Below, one piece after another: positions 18,136 to 27,137 of a DNA stretch of 64,000 nucleotides. Within the stretch, counting starts at the first letter, position 1; each line of letters opens with the position of its first letter. Source of the DNA: Paenibacillus sp. BIC5C1 (lineage in GTDB: Bacteria; Bacillota; Bacilli; Paenibacillales; Paenibacillaceae); contig NZ_CP135922.1 of assembly GCF_032399705.1 (NCBI RefSeq), positions 4,526,001-4,590,000 of the forward strand, given 5' to 3'. The notes beneath the pieces are model-generated. The model had not been told where the DNA came from and did not search any database. It worked only from the letters and a program-made list of their open reading frames with translations. A program made the position numbers and the translations under genes.

Positions 18136-19548
18136 TTATTTAATTCCCAGATACTCCTTGATCCCTGCAACAATCCCTTTGGCTACACTGTTCTGGAAAC
18201 TTTCAGTGAACAATGCGGCTTCATCGCTCTTATTGCTCAGGAAACCGGCTTCCAGCAAAACAGCCGGCATCGTTGTTTCACGGGTTACGTGGAGACTTGC
18301 CGTTTTTACTCCGCGGTCCTTCAGGCCAGATGATTGCAAGAGATACTTGTGCATCACCGTAGCCAATGCCTTGCTATTCGAACGGGTGTAATATGTCTCC
18401 ACACCGTTTGCCGCTGCAGACCCGCTGTTCGCATGAATAGAAATAAAGATATCCGCCTTTAATTTTTCTGCGATTTTCACTCGTTCACTTAAAGCCAAAA
18501 ATGTATCATCGCTGCGCGTAAGCACAACGTCAATGTTAGATTCTTTTTTCAGCAATGCTTCCACTTTCAGAGCCATTGCCAGATTGAAGTCTTTTTCCTT
18601 CTTGCCGGTTACACCAATGGCTCCCGGGTCCTGATTACCATGTCCAGCGTCTACAACAACAACTTTTTTGCCGTTGTTGCCAACAGGAGGCTGCGGTGTT
18701 GTAGTGCCTTCTTTGTTCAGATCAATCATAACCAGACCAGAGTCACTTTGCACGTCATAACCTTTCGCATTGGTCAGATCAATGACAAAACGAAGAGTAG
18801 AAGGACTATTGCTGTACAAGGAATAACGAATCTTCGACACATCCGGATATCCACTCACGACAAGCTGTCCATTCTGGTTGCTGTCCAAAGCTTGTCCTTC
18901 ACTAAAAGAGTCAGCGAATGCGGTATTTGGCAAGTCTATAACGATTCGATCCGGTCCTGTCATCGTGAAGACGTTCGGCTTCGTATTTCCGCTAGTTGCA
19001 ATCAAAAAGCGGTTGTCACTGAAGCTGATGCCGTTCACCAGTACAAGACCCTCCTGATCAGATCCTCCACCGTCATTACCAGAGTTCGGAGGAGTGGTTG
19101 TCCCGTTTCCGGAACCTGAATTCTGGGTAACTAATGTTACCGTCTTCGTTGTATTGTTCCAACCCACCTTAAGACCCATTTGCTCACCAATGAACCTTAA
19201 AGGCACAAGTGTGGTTCCATTTTTCACGAGTGGCGGGGCATCCAGGTTCACATTACTGCCGTTCACCGTTGCCGTCTTCTGTCCAACAATCATCTGCATG
19301 GCAGTGTTGTCTTTGCTAATAGTCACGGTGCTTGTTGCCTGTTTCCAGTCCACACCATATCCCAGGCTCTCCGAAATAACCCGAATCGGAACCATCACAC
19401 TGCTATTGATGATTTCCGCTTTGGCATCCGAAGGTTGCACAATTTCTTTCCCATCTAGGATAATGTGCGTATCTGCTGCTGCATGACTATAGCCCGGGAA
19501 AACGAGCCCAAAGACAAATAACAGTACCAAAAAACCGAACTTCTTCAT
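18136..19548 (-). CDS. N-acetylmuramoyl-L-alanine amidase with wall-binding N-terminus (copy 1)
   Basis: The 470-residue exported protein has a signal peptide (about 1-24), then a copper-amine-oxidase-N-like domain (about 28-130, with VPIRVISESLGYGVDW and VPLRFIGEQMGLKVGW). A Gly/Ser-rich linker, an AMIN-like beta domain (about 165-270) and an Amidase_3 catalytic domain (about 293-470) follow. Zinc ligands and catalytic residues are in VVVDAGHGNQDPG, FISIHANS and PAVLLEAGFLSN. It cuts the lactyl-L-Ala bond of peptidoglycan. The neighbour at 19807-21213 is a full-length paralogue. It is probably followed in the same transcript by the GerMN lipoprotein. Confidence 0.94.
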   Translation of the reverse strand: MKKFGFLVLLFVFGLVFPGYSHAAADTHIILDGKEIVQPSDAKAEIINSSVMVPIRVISESLGYGVDWKQATSTVTISKDNTAMQMIVGQKTATVNGSNVNLDAPPLVKNGTTLVPLRFIGEQMGLKVGWNNTTKTVTLVTQNSGSGNGTTTPPNSGNDGGGSDQEGLVLVNGISFSDNRFLIATSGNTKPNVFTMTGPDRIVIDLPNTAFADSFSEGQALDSNQNGQLVVSGYPDVSKIRYSLYSNSPSTLRFVIDLTNAKGYDVQSDSGLVMIDLNKEGTTTPQPPVGNNGKKVVVVDAGHGNQDPGAIGVTGKKEKDFNLAMALKVEALLKKESNIDVVLTRSDDTFLALSERVKIAEKLKADIFISIHANSGSAAANGVETYYTRSNSKALATVMHKYLLQSSGLKDRGVKTASLHVTRETTMPAVLLEAGFLSNKSDEAALFTESFQNSVAKGIVAGIKEYLGIK

Positions 19549-19806
19549 CCTTCACCCCTACCATTCTCATATTTTTTTGCCGCATGTTGTGAACCTTCAG
19601 CTCCGACTGACCACTGAGGCATTACCAGACACCTATTAGACGCCTCGGACTCTCAAAAGTTGCGAATATATTCCAACATAACAGAAAAAAAACGTTGTCA
19701 AATCAAGCTTTTTCTACATTTTATTGTCTGATTTTTTCCTTAATTATCAATTATGCATCTCGAAACAACGCACTACCCTGACCTTCATATTTGCGCACAG
19801 CCCAAA

Positions 19807-21213
19807 TTAAAGACCCAAATATTCTACAATTCCGTCTACGATGGCCTGTGCACATTTGTTCTGATAATCTTCAGTCAGCATCATTGCTTCATCAGCTGGA
19901 TTACTTAGAAATCCGAGTTCAAGCAGAACTGCGGGCATCGTTGATTCACGGGTTACATGCAGACTTGCCGTTTTGACTCCTCTATCCTTAAATCCCGTAA
20001 TCTGCAACACATGCTTGTGCAAAATGTCGGCCAAATCCTTGCTATCTTTACGACTGTACAACGTTTCAATTCCATTAGGAACAGGAGTTGTAAACTTGTT
20101 TCCATGGATCGACACAAAAATATCCGCCTGATTCAGTTGGGCAATATCTACACGCTGCTGCAGGGATAATTCCGTATCATCCTGCCTTGTAATCACCGTC
20201 TGAATCTCCGTATGTTGTTGCAGAAGTGCCTGAACTTTGAGTCCCACAGCCAAATTAAAGTCCTTCTCATAGGCGCCTGTCACACTGACGGCCCCCGACT
20301 GTCGTCCACCATGTCCTGGATCGATAATAACAATCTTTTTACCATCATTGGTTGGTACAGCAGGCTGACTTGTTGGCTCTCCATTACTCGCCGCAAGGTC
20401 AACAAGCAACACGTTGTTCTCACCCAGTGACCATTTGGCAGTCGCTGCCTGACTCAGATCAAGGACCACACGCACCGTTGAAGGCGTTTGGCTGAATATT
20501 GCATATCGCACCTTGGAAACCAGCGATGAATCCGTAACCAGAAGAGTTCCGCTGCCATCCAGATTGGAAGCCTGTCCCTGGATGAACTCCTTAGCAAATG
20601 TGGTGCCGGGCAGGTCTACGATGATACGATCAGGTCCGCTGAGACTGGAAACCTTCGGTGTGATTTTCCCGTTCGTCGCCAAGATTAGACGATCCCCGCC
20701 GAAGCTGATACTTTGAAGTTCAGACAGACCTTCCGGTTCAGGAGCTTCCACTGGGTCATTTTCACCCTCGTTACCTGCCACAGGAGGAATGCTTAATAGG
20801 CTTACTGTCTTGGTTCCATTGTCCCATCCTACCTGAAGACCCATGCCTTCACCGACAAAACGTAACGGAACCAGTGTAGTCCCTTGTTTAATTAGAGGTG
20901 GAGAATCGAGACTCACCCGATTTCCATTTACGGTGGCCGCATCTTCGCCTGCCGTCATCTGGATACTGCTGTTACCTTTGAGAATACGAACAGTCTGTGT
21001 GGCTTTCTCCCATTTCACCTGATAACCGAGGTTTTCAGAAACGATCCGAATGGGCACCATCACGGTCTTGCCAGTATTCTCGGCCGGAGCTCCCGACTGC
21101 TGATTAATGGTCACACCGTCCAGCACAATCGAGGGAGACGAATCGGCATTTGCCATGACAGGAAATAAACACAGGAACAGAAAAACAAAGACTGCTGCCG
21201 ACCATTTCTTCAT
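19807..21213 (-). CDS. N-acetylmuramoyl-L-alanine amidase with wall-binding N-terminus (copy 2)
   Basis: The 468-residue paralogue of the gene at 18136-19548 has the same domain order: signal peptide, VPIRIVSENLGYQVKW and VPLRFVGEGMGLQVGW repeats, an AMIN-like domain, then Amidase_3. Catalytic motifs are IIDPGHGGRQSG, FVSIHGNK and PAVLLELGFLSN. The Zn-binding His residues and the C-terminal Glu are kept. It differs from copy 1 most in the linkers. The 258 bases between the copies hold no clear terminator, and both upstream regions contain the string TGACAACGTT. A tandem duplication with divergence is the simplest reading. Confidence 0.94.
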   Translation of the reverse strand: MKKWSAAVFVFLFLCLFPVMANADSSPSIVLDGVTINQQSGAPAENTGKTVMVPIRIVSENLGYQVKWEKATQTVRILKGNSSIQMTAGEDAATVNGNRVSLDSPPLIKQGTTLVPLRFVGEGMGLQVGWDNGTKTVSLLSIPPVAGNEGENDPVEAPEPEGLSELQSISFGGDRLILATNGKITPKVSSLSGPDRIIVDLPGTTFAKEFIQGQASNLDGSGTLLVTDSSLVSKVRYAIFSQTPSTVRVVLDLSQAATAKWSLGENNVLLVDLAASNGEPTSQPAVPTNDGKKIVIIDPGHGGRQSGAVSVTGAYEKDFNLAVGLKVQALLQQHTEIQTVITRQDDTELSLQQRVDIAQLNQADIFVSIHGNKFTTPVPNGIETLYSRKDSKDLADILHKHVLQITGFKDRGVKTASLHVTRESTMPAVLLELGFLSNPADEAMMLTEDYQNKCAQAIVDGIVEYLGL

Positions 21214-21463
21214 ACATTAACCACCATTCTGTTTGTCTTTTGAACCTTCGACCTGATTCGCTGTGATGCAACACTCGACTCTATCTACCCTTCCATAATC
21301 TACTAATCAGTTTATCAGATATTGTCACTTCATCCGGTTACAACGTTGTCATATTTAGTCGGAAATAAGACGACAACAGAAGATCATCTTCAAGTGCATG
21401 ATCTCCTTTTTATATGAAGATATATCGTTTCAAAGATGTCATGTATCTCGTCCTCTTCTATTC

Positions 21464-21469
21464 TATAAT
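21464..21469 (+). promoter_or_regulatory. -10 element for the 189-residue gene (334-base gap)
   Basis: TATAAT on the plus strand, about 80 bases before the start at 21548; no good -35 is seen 17 bases upstream. The 334-base gap 21214-21547 otherwise holds a GTTGTC/GACAAC inverted repeat near 21351-21376 and the upstream region of the divergent amidase. I see no gene in it. Confidence 0.4.
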
Positions 21470-21547
21470 GTACCTTATGGGATACATATTCCGAACAAAA
21501 TAGGTTGCTATATAAGCGGAAAATCTGACAAACAAGGAGGAAGAAGC

Positions 21548-22117
21548 ATGCTCACACTATATAAGAAAGAACCAGACGGCAAGCTGCTATATGCGGAATA
21601 CTGGATTGAAGAAGGTCAGGTGGTGGAGCATATCGGTACAGTCGGTAATTCCGGCACAACGAGCAAATCAGATTTCACAGGTGTGTATAGGGATGAGGAC
21701 GAATTCAAAATTGATTTTTTAGAGCGTTTCACAAATCAAGGCTACGAACAGGTTTCAGAACAGGAGGGATATATGCTGCTCGTCCAATACCCCATGAAGA
21801 GCATGGCAGGAAACAAACGTGATCTGTGGCTTAAGGATAAGGCGAGTGAAACATTGACAAGTGAACTGGGATGGAAAGGGCTAGGGTTTGTAGACGGGCA
21901 TGATATGGGCAAAACGGCAAACCCAGTCGCTCAGTACGCCTTGAATATATACTGCTTTGTTGTGGATGAGAAACTTGGTATTCAAACGATTAAGCGAGTA
22001 CTCAGAGAGACGCGGCTTGACCACACTAGGATCAAAATTGCATCAAGAAAACTGAACAGTGATGGGGAATACGTGTTGAGGCATTCAGCCAAGAAAGATC
22101 TTGAATTCTATGTATAA
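21548..22117 (+). CDS. Hypothetical protein (189 residues)
   Basis: I do not recognise the family. The ATG at 21548 is preceded by AAGGAGG with seven bases spacing, so the longer in-frame reading from 21398 is rejected. The protein is soluble and mixed in charge. It begins MLTLYKKEPDGKLLYAEYWI, followed by VEHIGTVGNSG, which looks like a WGR-like beta strand set, but I cannot confirm that. The second half has LGWKGLGFVDGHDMG and a basic C-terminus. It is a single gene on the plus strand between minus-strand operons, and it shares a bidirectional terminator with leuD. Confidence 0.7.
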   Translation: MLTLYKKEPDGKLLYAEYWIEEGQVVEHIGTVGNSGTTSKSDFTGVYRDEDEFKIDFLERFTNQGYEQVSEQEGYMLLVQYPMKSMAGNKRDLWLKDKASETLTSELGWKGLGFVDGHDMGKTANPVAQYALNIYCFVVDEKLGIQTIKRVLRETRLDHTRIKIASRKLNSDGEYVLRHSAKKDLEFYV

Positions 22118-22168
22118 AGATGATTAATATCTTTACTATTTCGGTTTTGTTCATTTGAGAGTACAAGA

Positions 22169-22225
22169 AAAAGCTTCTGTTCTCTTGGATCGGAACACAG
22201 TTCCTTTCTGGAGACAGAAGCTTTC
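22169..22225. terminator. Bidirectional terminator between the unknown gene and leuD
   Basis: GAAAGCTTCTGT-type arms at about 22168-22183 and 22211-22225 pair with one bulge, with A/T runs on both sides. It lies between converging genes ending at 22117 and 22250. Confidence 0.7.
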
Positions 22226-22249
22226 TACAATAGCAACATTTTTTATTGA

Positions 22250-22852
22250 TTAACCAAACAATTTAGCCGCGTGGCGCTGTTCATAAGCTGTAATTTCATC
22301 ATCATGCTGGAGTGTCAGGCCAATATCATCCAGTCCTTGCAACAGGAACTGACGACGGTGTTCATCCAGGTCAAAGTCAATATGCAATCCATGTGCATCT
22401 GTAATCGTTTTGTTTTCCAGATTGACATTCAGTTCATAACCTGCATGAGTCGCTGTACGCTGGAACAGATCTTCTACTTGCTCTTCCGACAGTTTGATTG
22501 GCAAAATGCCGTTTTTGAAGCAGTTATTATAGAAAATATCCGCATACGATGGTGCAATTACACAACGGAATCCGTAGTCCATAATCGCCCATGGTGCATG
22601 CTCACGAGAAGATCCACAACCAAAGTTGGCGCGTGAGATCAGAATGGATGCTCCTTCGTAGCGAGGTTTATTCATTTCGAAAGAAGGATTATTGTTGCCC
22701 TCTTCGTCAAAACGCCATTCGTAGAACAAAAATTGTCCAAATCCGGTCCGTTCGATCCGTTTCAAAAATTGTTTCGGAATGATTGCATCTGTATCTACAT
22801 TGACCCGATCTACCGGTGCAACGATGCCTTGCAGTGTTTTGAATTCATCCAT
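22250..22852 (-). CDS. leuD: 3-isopropylmalate dehydratase small subunit
   Basis: LeuD is the swivelling subunit that, with LeuC, converts 2- to 3-isopropylmalate in leucine synthesis. The 200 residues fit the family. Seen motifs are [28 protein letters not shown] (substrate-binding loop) and [17 protein letters not shown]. It follows leuC by 32 bases with a GAGG-type ribosome binding site. No leuA or leuB lies next to it. Confidence 0.97.
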   Translation of the reverse strand: MDEFKTLQGIVAPVDRVNVDTDAIIPKQFLKRIERTGFGQFLFYEWRFDEEGNNNPSFEMNKPRYEGASILISRANFGCGSSREHAPWAIMDYGFRCVIAPSYADIFYNNCFKNGILPIKLSEEQVEDLFQRTATHAGYELNVNLENKTITDAHGLHIDFDLDEHRRQFLLQGLDDIGLTLQHDDEITAYEQRHAAKLFG

Positions 22853-22884
22853 TTCATTCGTTCTCCCTTCAATCCGTTCCTGTG

Positions 22885-24309
22885 TTAGATAGCTGCTTCC
22901 GTTTTGAAATTCCAGTCACGTACGTCAACAAAGTGTCCCTTAACCGCTGCTGCAGCCGCCATTGCAGGAGATACGAGGTGAGTACGTCCTCCGCGTCCCT
23001 GACGTCCTTCAAAGTTACGGTTGGATGTCGAAGCACAACGTTGTCCTGGTTTCAATACATCCGGATTCATTGCCAGGCACATACTGCATCCTGCATCACG
23101 CCATTCAAATCCAGCCTCCGTGAAGACTTTATCCAGACCTTCTTTTTCCGCCTGAATTTTAACACGTCCCGAGCCTGGTACAACGATCGCTGTAACATTG
23201 CTGGATACGGTGTGACCTTTCGCTACCTGTGCAGCAGCACGCAAATCTTCAATCCGTCCATTGGTGCATGAACCGATAAATACATAATCAACCGGGATTT
23301 CGGAAATTGGTGTTCCAGGCGTAAGACCCATATATTCAAGCGCTTTTTCAGCAGCTTTACGTTCATTTTCAGTTGGCAGTTCAGCCGGGACAGGAACTTT
23401 CGAAGAAATGTCGGTTCCCATACCTGGGCTAGTACCCCAAGTTACTTGCGGAATTAATGATTCCACATCGATTTCAACTATACGGTCAAATTCAGCACCT
23501 TCGTCAGTTACAAGCTCTTTCCAAGCAGCAACCGCTTCATCGAATTTGCCATCAGCAGGTACGTATTCACGTCCACGCAGATATTCAAATGTTGTTTCAT
23601 CCGGAGCAATCATGCCCGCTCTTGCTCCACCTTCAATGGACATGTTGCAGACGGTCATACGCTCTTCCATGCTCAGTTCACGAATCGACTCACCTGTATA
23701 TTCAATAACATATCCAGTAGCAAAGTCTGTACCGTATTTGGCGATGACTGCGAGGATCATATCCTTCGCCGTTACACCCGGGTTACGTTTACCTACAAAC
23801 CGAACTTCCATCGTTTTGGCTTTGGCTTGCTGCAAACATTGGGTTGCCATAACATGCTCTACTTCACTTGTTCCGATCCCGAATGCGAGTGCGCCAAATG
23901 CACCGTGTGTGGACGTGTGACTGTCGCCACATACAATCGTTTTACCTGGATGAGTCAAGCCGAGCTCAGGACCCATAACGTGAACAACACCTTGATCGAT
24001 GGTATCCAGATCATACAGTTTTACGCCGAAGTCACGGCAGTTTTGTGAAAGTGTGTCGATTTGTTGTTTGGAGATTGGATCCGTAATGTTAAAACGATCC
24101 TTCGTTGGAACGTTGTGATCCATTGTTGCGAACGTCAGCTCAGGGCGACGGACTTTACGTCCGCTCAGACGCAGACCTTCAAATGCCTGCGGAGATGTTA
24201 CTTCATGCACCAGATGCAGATCGATATACAAAATGCTTGGTTTGCCTTCTTCCTGATGAATCACGTGATTTTCCCAAATTTTCTCAAACATCGTTTTTTT
24301 ACTCATCAT
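22885..24309 (-). CDS. leuC: 3-isopropylmalate dehydratase large subunit
   Basis: LeuC is the aconitase-type [4Fe-4S] subunit of isopropylmalate isomerase. The about 474 residues match the family. Cluster ligands are in FIGSCTNGR and in [10 protein letters not shown] (C-x2-C), and [13 protein letters not shown] is the active-site loop. Three in-frame starts exist (GTG 24315, ATG 24309, ATG 24306). GAGG at 24315-24318 overlaps the GTG, so one of the two ATGs is used; I take 24309. The mRNA leader is about 210 bases if the promoter at 24529-24557 is used, and it carries a Fur box at its 5' end. Confidence 0.96.
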   Translation of the reverse strand: MMSKKTMFEKIWENHVIHQEEGKPSILYIDLHLVHEVTSPQAFEGLRLSGRKVRRPELTFATMDHNVPTKDRFNITDPISKQQIDTLSQNCRDFGVKLYDLDTIDQGVVHVMGPELGLTHPGKTIVCGDSHTSTHGAFGALAFGIGTSEVEHVMATQCLQQAKAKTMEVRFVGKRNPGVTAKDMILAVIAKYGTDFATGYVIEYTGESIRELSMEERMTVCNMSIEGGARAGMIAPDETTFEYLRGREYVPADGKFDEAVAAWKELVTDEGAEFDRIVEIDVESLIPQVTWGTSPGMGTDISSKVPVPAELPTENERKAAEKALEYMGLTPGTPISEIPVDYVFIGSCTNGRIEDLRAAAQVAKGHTVSSNVTAIVVPGSGRVKIQAEKEGLDKVFTEAGFEWRDAGCSMCLAMNPDVLKPGQRCASTSNRNFEGRQGRGGRTHLVSPAMAAAAAVKGHFVDVRDWNFKTEAAI

Positions 24310-24435
24310 TTTCACCTCATCATAAGTTCGGTCCTTGGAAGAGCCTCATATATTCATCTAAAAGTGAAGCTCTTGAATGACATAAATATATCACCCTGTC
24401 CTTCATTGTTCCAAGATATAATATCTATAGATGTA

Positions 24436-24450
24436 ATAGGTTTAACCTAT
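24436..24450. promoter_or_regulatory. Palindromic operator-like site in the leuCD leader
   Basis: ATAGGTT-T-AACCTAT, perfect seven-base arms around one base, about 130 bases before leuC. A binding protein cannot be named. Confidence 0.4.
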
Positions 24451-24497
24451 AATGAGTGAAATGCAAATAAACCACTGCGCTATGCAGAGGTTACAAT

Positions 24498-24518
24498 TGA
24501 TAACAATTATCATTATCA
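24498..24518 (-). promoter_or_regulatory. Fur box over the leuCD promoter start site
   Basis: The plus-strand reading TGATAACAATTATCATTATC (24498-24517) matches the Fur consensus GATAATGATAATCATTATC closely and contains the 7-1-7 core. It sits immediately downstream of the -10 of the leuCD-facing promoter, where binding would block transcription. Confidence 0.75.
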
Positions 24519-24528
24519 TATAAGTCTT

Positions 24529-24557
24529 ATACTACGTTCCAGCTTCTTCCCTGTCAA
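24529..24557 (-). promoter_or_regulatory. Promoter facing leuCD
   Basis: On the minus strand, a consensus -35 TTGACA (24552-24557), a 17-base spacer and TAGTAT (24529-24534). The predicted start, near 24522, places the Fur box at about +4 to +24. The leader from there to leuC can form helices 24334-24340/24409-24415 and 24339-24344/24369-24374. Confidence 0.6.
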
Positions 24558-24574
24558 TGCTTTTTATGTTAAAC

Positions 24575-24601
24575 AGAAAAACAGCCCTATTATCAGGGCT
24601 G
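24575..24601 (-). terminator. Second intrinsic terminator after nagA
   Basis: CAGCCCT (24582-24588) pairs with AGGGCTG (24595-24601). An A-rich run at 24571-24581 is the U-tract on the minus strand. Confidence 0.7.
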
Positions 24602-24676
24602 CGATGACAAGTCTAACCTGCTCCAGATGATCCCGTCCAAAATCAGTACAACCACAAATAAATAAACGAATGAAAT

Positions 24677-24706
24677 AGCCCACTAGACTTATCTAATGGG
24701 CTTTTG
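24677..24706. terminator. First terminator-like hairpin after nagA
   Basis: AGCCCACTAGA (24677-24687) pairs with TCTAATGGGCT (24692-24702) with one mismatch and a CTTA loop. Short T-runs lie on either strand. It is 25 bases past the nagA stop. Confidence 0.55.
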
Positions 24707-24731
24707 CTGTGGAATCGCAAATAATAGTGAT

Positions 24732-25874
24732 TTATAGAATTTGACCGCCCACCATCGTCCAGAGAACCTTAAATTCATCATCCAATAGGACCAGGTCGGC
24801 ATCGAAACCAGCGGAAATTTCCCCCTTTTGTTGAAATCCAAGAATATTGGCCGGCGTAGTTGAAGCCATCTGTACGGCATCTATCAAGGGAATTCCGGTT
24901 TCGACAGTATAACGTAAGGCTTCATTCATGGTAACTGTACTGGAGGCCAGTGTATCATCCTCCAGTCTTGCAATGCCACCCGATACCGTGACATGATGGC
25001 CTCCAAATAGATAATTCCCATCGCCCATACCCATTGCTTGTAAAGCATCTGTGATCAAGACCATTCCTTCCGGTCCTTTCAGGTTATGCATCAGTCGAAT
25101 AATAGCAGGATGCAGATGGACATTATCCACAATAGCTTGAAGACTTACATGTTTCTCTTCAAAAGCAGCCACAATCAGACCCGGATCTCGATGATGGATC
25201 GGCCGCATGCCATTAAAACAATGCGTAACATGACTCGCACCTGATGCAAAGGCTTGTTTGGCTTCCTCATATGTGGCATCCGAATGAGCGATCGCTATAA
25301 CTACTCCCTGTTCTTTCAAAAAGGAAATCAAGTCCATTCCTCCCGGCAGCTCGGGAGCAATAGTAACCATCTTAATGAGTGACCCTGCTTCCTGGAAAAT
25401 GATCTTCATTTCTTCTATGTTGGGATGCCGCAAATACTTTTCATTCTGCATTCCTTTTCGCTTCGGGTTCAGATACGGTCCCTCTAAGTGAATCCCTGCG
25501 ATCTTTGCTCCCACTTCTTGTCCTATTACACGCTTGACACTACGAATCATTTTCAGAAGATCCTCCATCGTAGAACTAACAGATGTAGCCAGAAATGAGG
25601 TACACCCCGTTAAAGCACATTGGCGTGAAACTTCTTGAATACTCTCTTCAGTACCGTCCATCATATCAAAGCCATTGGCACCGTGAATATGGACATCTAT
25701 CATTCCTGGGACTAGCAAATGTCCACTCCCATCAATCCGTTCATACTCTCCTTCTAGCGTAGGAAGATCACCTGTGTCTACCCTCATGATTTTCCCTTCA
25801 GAAATCCACACATTGGCTGATGGAACGATACGATTGCGAAGTGTCATTTGTACATTATGCAAAATATAATCCAT
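24732..25874 (-). CDS. nagA: N-acetylglucosamine-6-phosphate deacetylase
   Basis: NagA removes the acetyl group from GlcNAc-6-P in amino sugar use and cell-wall recycling. The 380 residues fit the family. Metal and substrate motifs are DVHIHGANGFDMMDG, GIHLEGPYLNPKRKG, AHSDATYEEA, THCFNGMRPIHHRDPG and LITDALQAMGMGDG, with the catalytic Asp in the last. It lies 26 bases after a DeoR-type regulator gene on the same strand, probably one operon. nagB is not in this window. Confidence 0.95.
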   Translation of the reverse strand: MDYILHNVQMTLRNRIVPSANVWISEGKIMRVDTGDLPTLEGEYERIDGSGHLLVPGMIDVHIHGANGFDMMDGTEESIQEVSRQCALTGCTSFLATSVSSTMEDLLKMIRSVKRVIGQEVGAKIAGIHLEGPYLNPKRKGMQNEKYLRHPNIEEMKIIFQEAGSLIKMVTIAPELPGGMDLISFLKEQGVVIAIAHSDATYEEAKQAFASGASHVTHCFNGMRPIHHRDPGLIVAAFEEKHVSLQAIVDNVHLHPAIIRLMHNLKGPEGMVLITDALQAMGMGDGNYLFGGHHVTVSGGIARLEDDTLASSTVTMNEALRYTVETGIPLIDAVQMASTTPANILGFQQKGEISAGFDADLVLLDDEFKVLWTMVGGQIL

Positions 25875-25900
25875 AAAAATCCTCCTCTTCCCGATGGTTA

Positions 25901-26686
25901 TCAGTCTTGCATTCGAACCTCTTCATTTTCTTCCTGACACTCAATAACAGTGATGTTCTTCTGATCCAGAACTTCTCTGATCTCACTCGGGAGTTCCAGA
26001 TTTGTGACTAAAATGTCAACGAAATCAAAGTCCAGCCGATGAATAGATTTGCCAATAAATTTTGTGTGATCGGCTACTACGATAACCTGATCAGATCTTC
26101 TGGCCATTTCTTTCTTTACCCGGGCATCTTCTTCATATGGATAATAAAGTCCATCAGACCGAATCGCCGATGCTCCAATGAAGGCTTTATCAGCACGAAT
26201 TTCACTTAGTTTATCAATAATGGAAGAACCATATAAAAAGCGGTGCTTTACATTCAAGTAACCACCGAGAATATAGATTTGAAGATCCTCTCGATTGGAC
26301 AAGATCCCTACGTTATCAATCGAGTGCGTGACCACCGTACAATTTTTTGCGCTAATTTGTTCTGCTACAAATTGCACCGTGGTTGATACGTCTAAAATCA
26401 CAGTCTCATGGTCTTGGATAAGTTTTGCCCCAAACTTCCCTATTTTTTTCTTACTCTCGGATTCATCAATCAAACGATCCTGATAAGACAGCATTTCTTT
26501 CTGTAACTCAGGTAACGATAGCCCCCCATGAGTTCGAATCACAACGCCTTCTTGTACTAATCTAACAATATCCCTTCGTGCAGTATCCCTTGATACTTCA
26601 AACAGCGTACATATATCTGTAACACTCATCGATTGATGTTGTTTCAAGTATTCGAGTATTTTTAACAATCTTTCCTCTTGATACAC
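25901..26686 (-). CDS. DeoR/GlpR family transcriptional regulator
   Basis: The 261-residue protein has an N-terminal winged HTH (MSVTDICTLFEVSRDTARRD, then RLVQEGVVIRTHGGLSL). Its C-terminal DeoR sensor domain carries the motifs VILDVSTTVQFVAEQI and ADKAFIGASAIRSDGLYY. Such regulators bind sugar phosphates. Being first in the nagA operon, it probably responds to an amino-sugar phosphate; this is inference. The start is GTG at 26686 behind AAAGGGGGTG. Two promoters, each with a repeated element at its -10, lie upstream and fit autoregulation. Confidence 0.92.
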   Translation of the reverse strand: MYQEERLLKILEYLKQHQSMSVTDICTLFEVSRDTARRDIVRLVQEGVVIRTHGGLSLPELQKEMLSYQDRLIDESESKKKIGKFGAKLIQDHETVILDVSTTVQFVAEQISAKNCTVVTHSIDNVGILSNREDLQIYILGGYLNVKHRFLYGSSIIDKLSEIRADKAFIGASAIRSDGLYYPYEEDARVKKEMARRSDQVIVVADHTKFIGKSIHRLDFDFVDILVTNLELPSEIREVLDQKNITVIECQEENEEVRMQD

Positions 26687-26705
26687 AATACATGCACCCC
26701 CTTTT

Positions 26706-26769
26706 AAGTAATTATAAGCATTATTTTAATTTTATCAAGTTATTATAAGTAAATATTAAGTAAGTGCAA
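26706..26769 (-). promoter_or_regulatory. Tandem promoters with direct repeats upstream of the DeoR-nagA operon
   Basis: Distal promoter: TTGCAC (26764-26769), 16 bases, TATAAT (26742-26747). Proximal promoter: TTGATA (26733-26738), 16 bases, TATAAT (26711-26716). Both -10s lie in a repeated 13-base element, AAGT(A/T)ATTATAAG on the plus strand, at 26706-26718 and 26737-26749. The repeats are 31 bases apart, about three helical turns. Confidence 0.6.
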
Positions 26770-26792
26770 GTATTTATTCCTGACTGTTCAAT

Positions 26793-26835
26793 AAAAAAGA
26801 CGTTAGCCAGATGAATTTACATCCGTTAACGTCTT
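26793..26835 (-). terminator. Intrinsic terminator after the 41-codon ORF
   Basis: AAGACGTTA (26797-26805) and TAACGTCTT (26827-26835) form a perfect nine-base stem, with an inner GATG/CATC pair. The A-run at 26793-26798 is the U-tract on the minus strand. Confidence 0.8.
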
Positions 26836-26865
26836 CATAAGTTAAGATTTACTGCTAAGAAAAAA

Positions 26866-26991
26866 TTAATGAACGGATTTCGGAGCCATTTGCTTAACAA
26901 ATTGATTTAAATCACTCAGATAAATTCGATCTTGAGTCCAGTGGATTCCCAATAGGTTTTTTTTAATGCTCGTTGCAGAATTGGACTTCAC
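26866..26991 (-). CDS. Candidate small protein of 41 residues
   Basis: No known family recognised. The ORF starts at a GTG (26991) with AAGGGAG eight to nine bases upstream; a second in-frame GTG lies at 27000. It encodes a short basic polar peptide beginning KSNSATSIKKNLLGIHWTQD and ending FVKQMAPKSVH. The stop is followed after 30 bases by a strong minus-strand terminator. The combination of ribosome binding site, open frame and terminator in the right order argues for a transcribed small gene. It lies upstream of the DeoR-nagA promoters in a 451-base gap, and could instead be a regulatory RNA. Confidence 0.45.
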   Translation of the reverse strand: MKSNSATSIKKNLLGIHWTQDRIYLSDLNQFVKQMAPKSVH

Positions 26992-27103
26992 GCTTTTCAC
27001 TCCCTTGGGACAGTTCTTTTTGTTATAGTTTTGCCTGTGTTGTATTAACTCTTTTTAAGCAGTGCAAGCGTTTCAGCAAAAATAATGATTTCTTCATTTG
27101 TAG

Positions 27104-27112
27104 TGATATAAT
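27104..27112 (+). promoter_or_regulatory. Extended -10 promoter of the LysR gene
   Basis: TGA-TATAAT on the plus strand, 26 bases before the GTG start at 27138. No clear -35, as is usual for extended -10 promoters. Confidence 0.55.
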
Positions 27113-27137
27113 GATGGCATAACGAAAGGAATGACGT

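Noticed and set aside
24436..24522. FsrA-like sRNA gene directly downstream of the leuCD Fur box
   Set aside because: The Fur box and promoter fit, but no hairpin followed by a U-tract is found at a suitable distance. Kept only as an open question.
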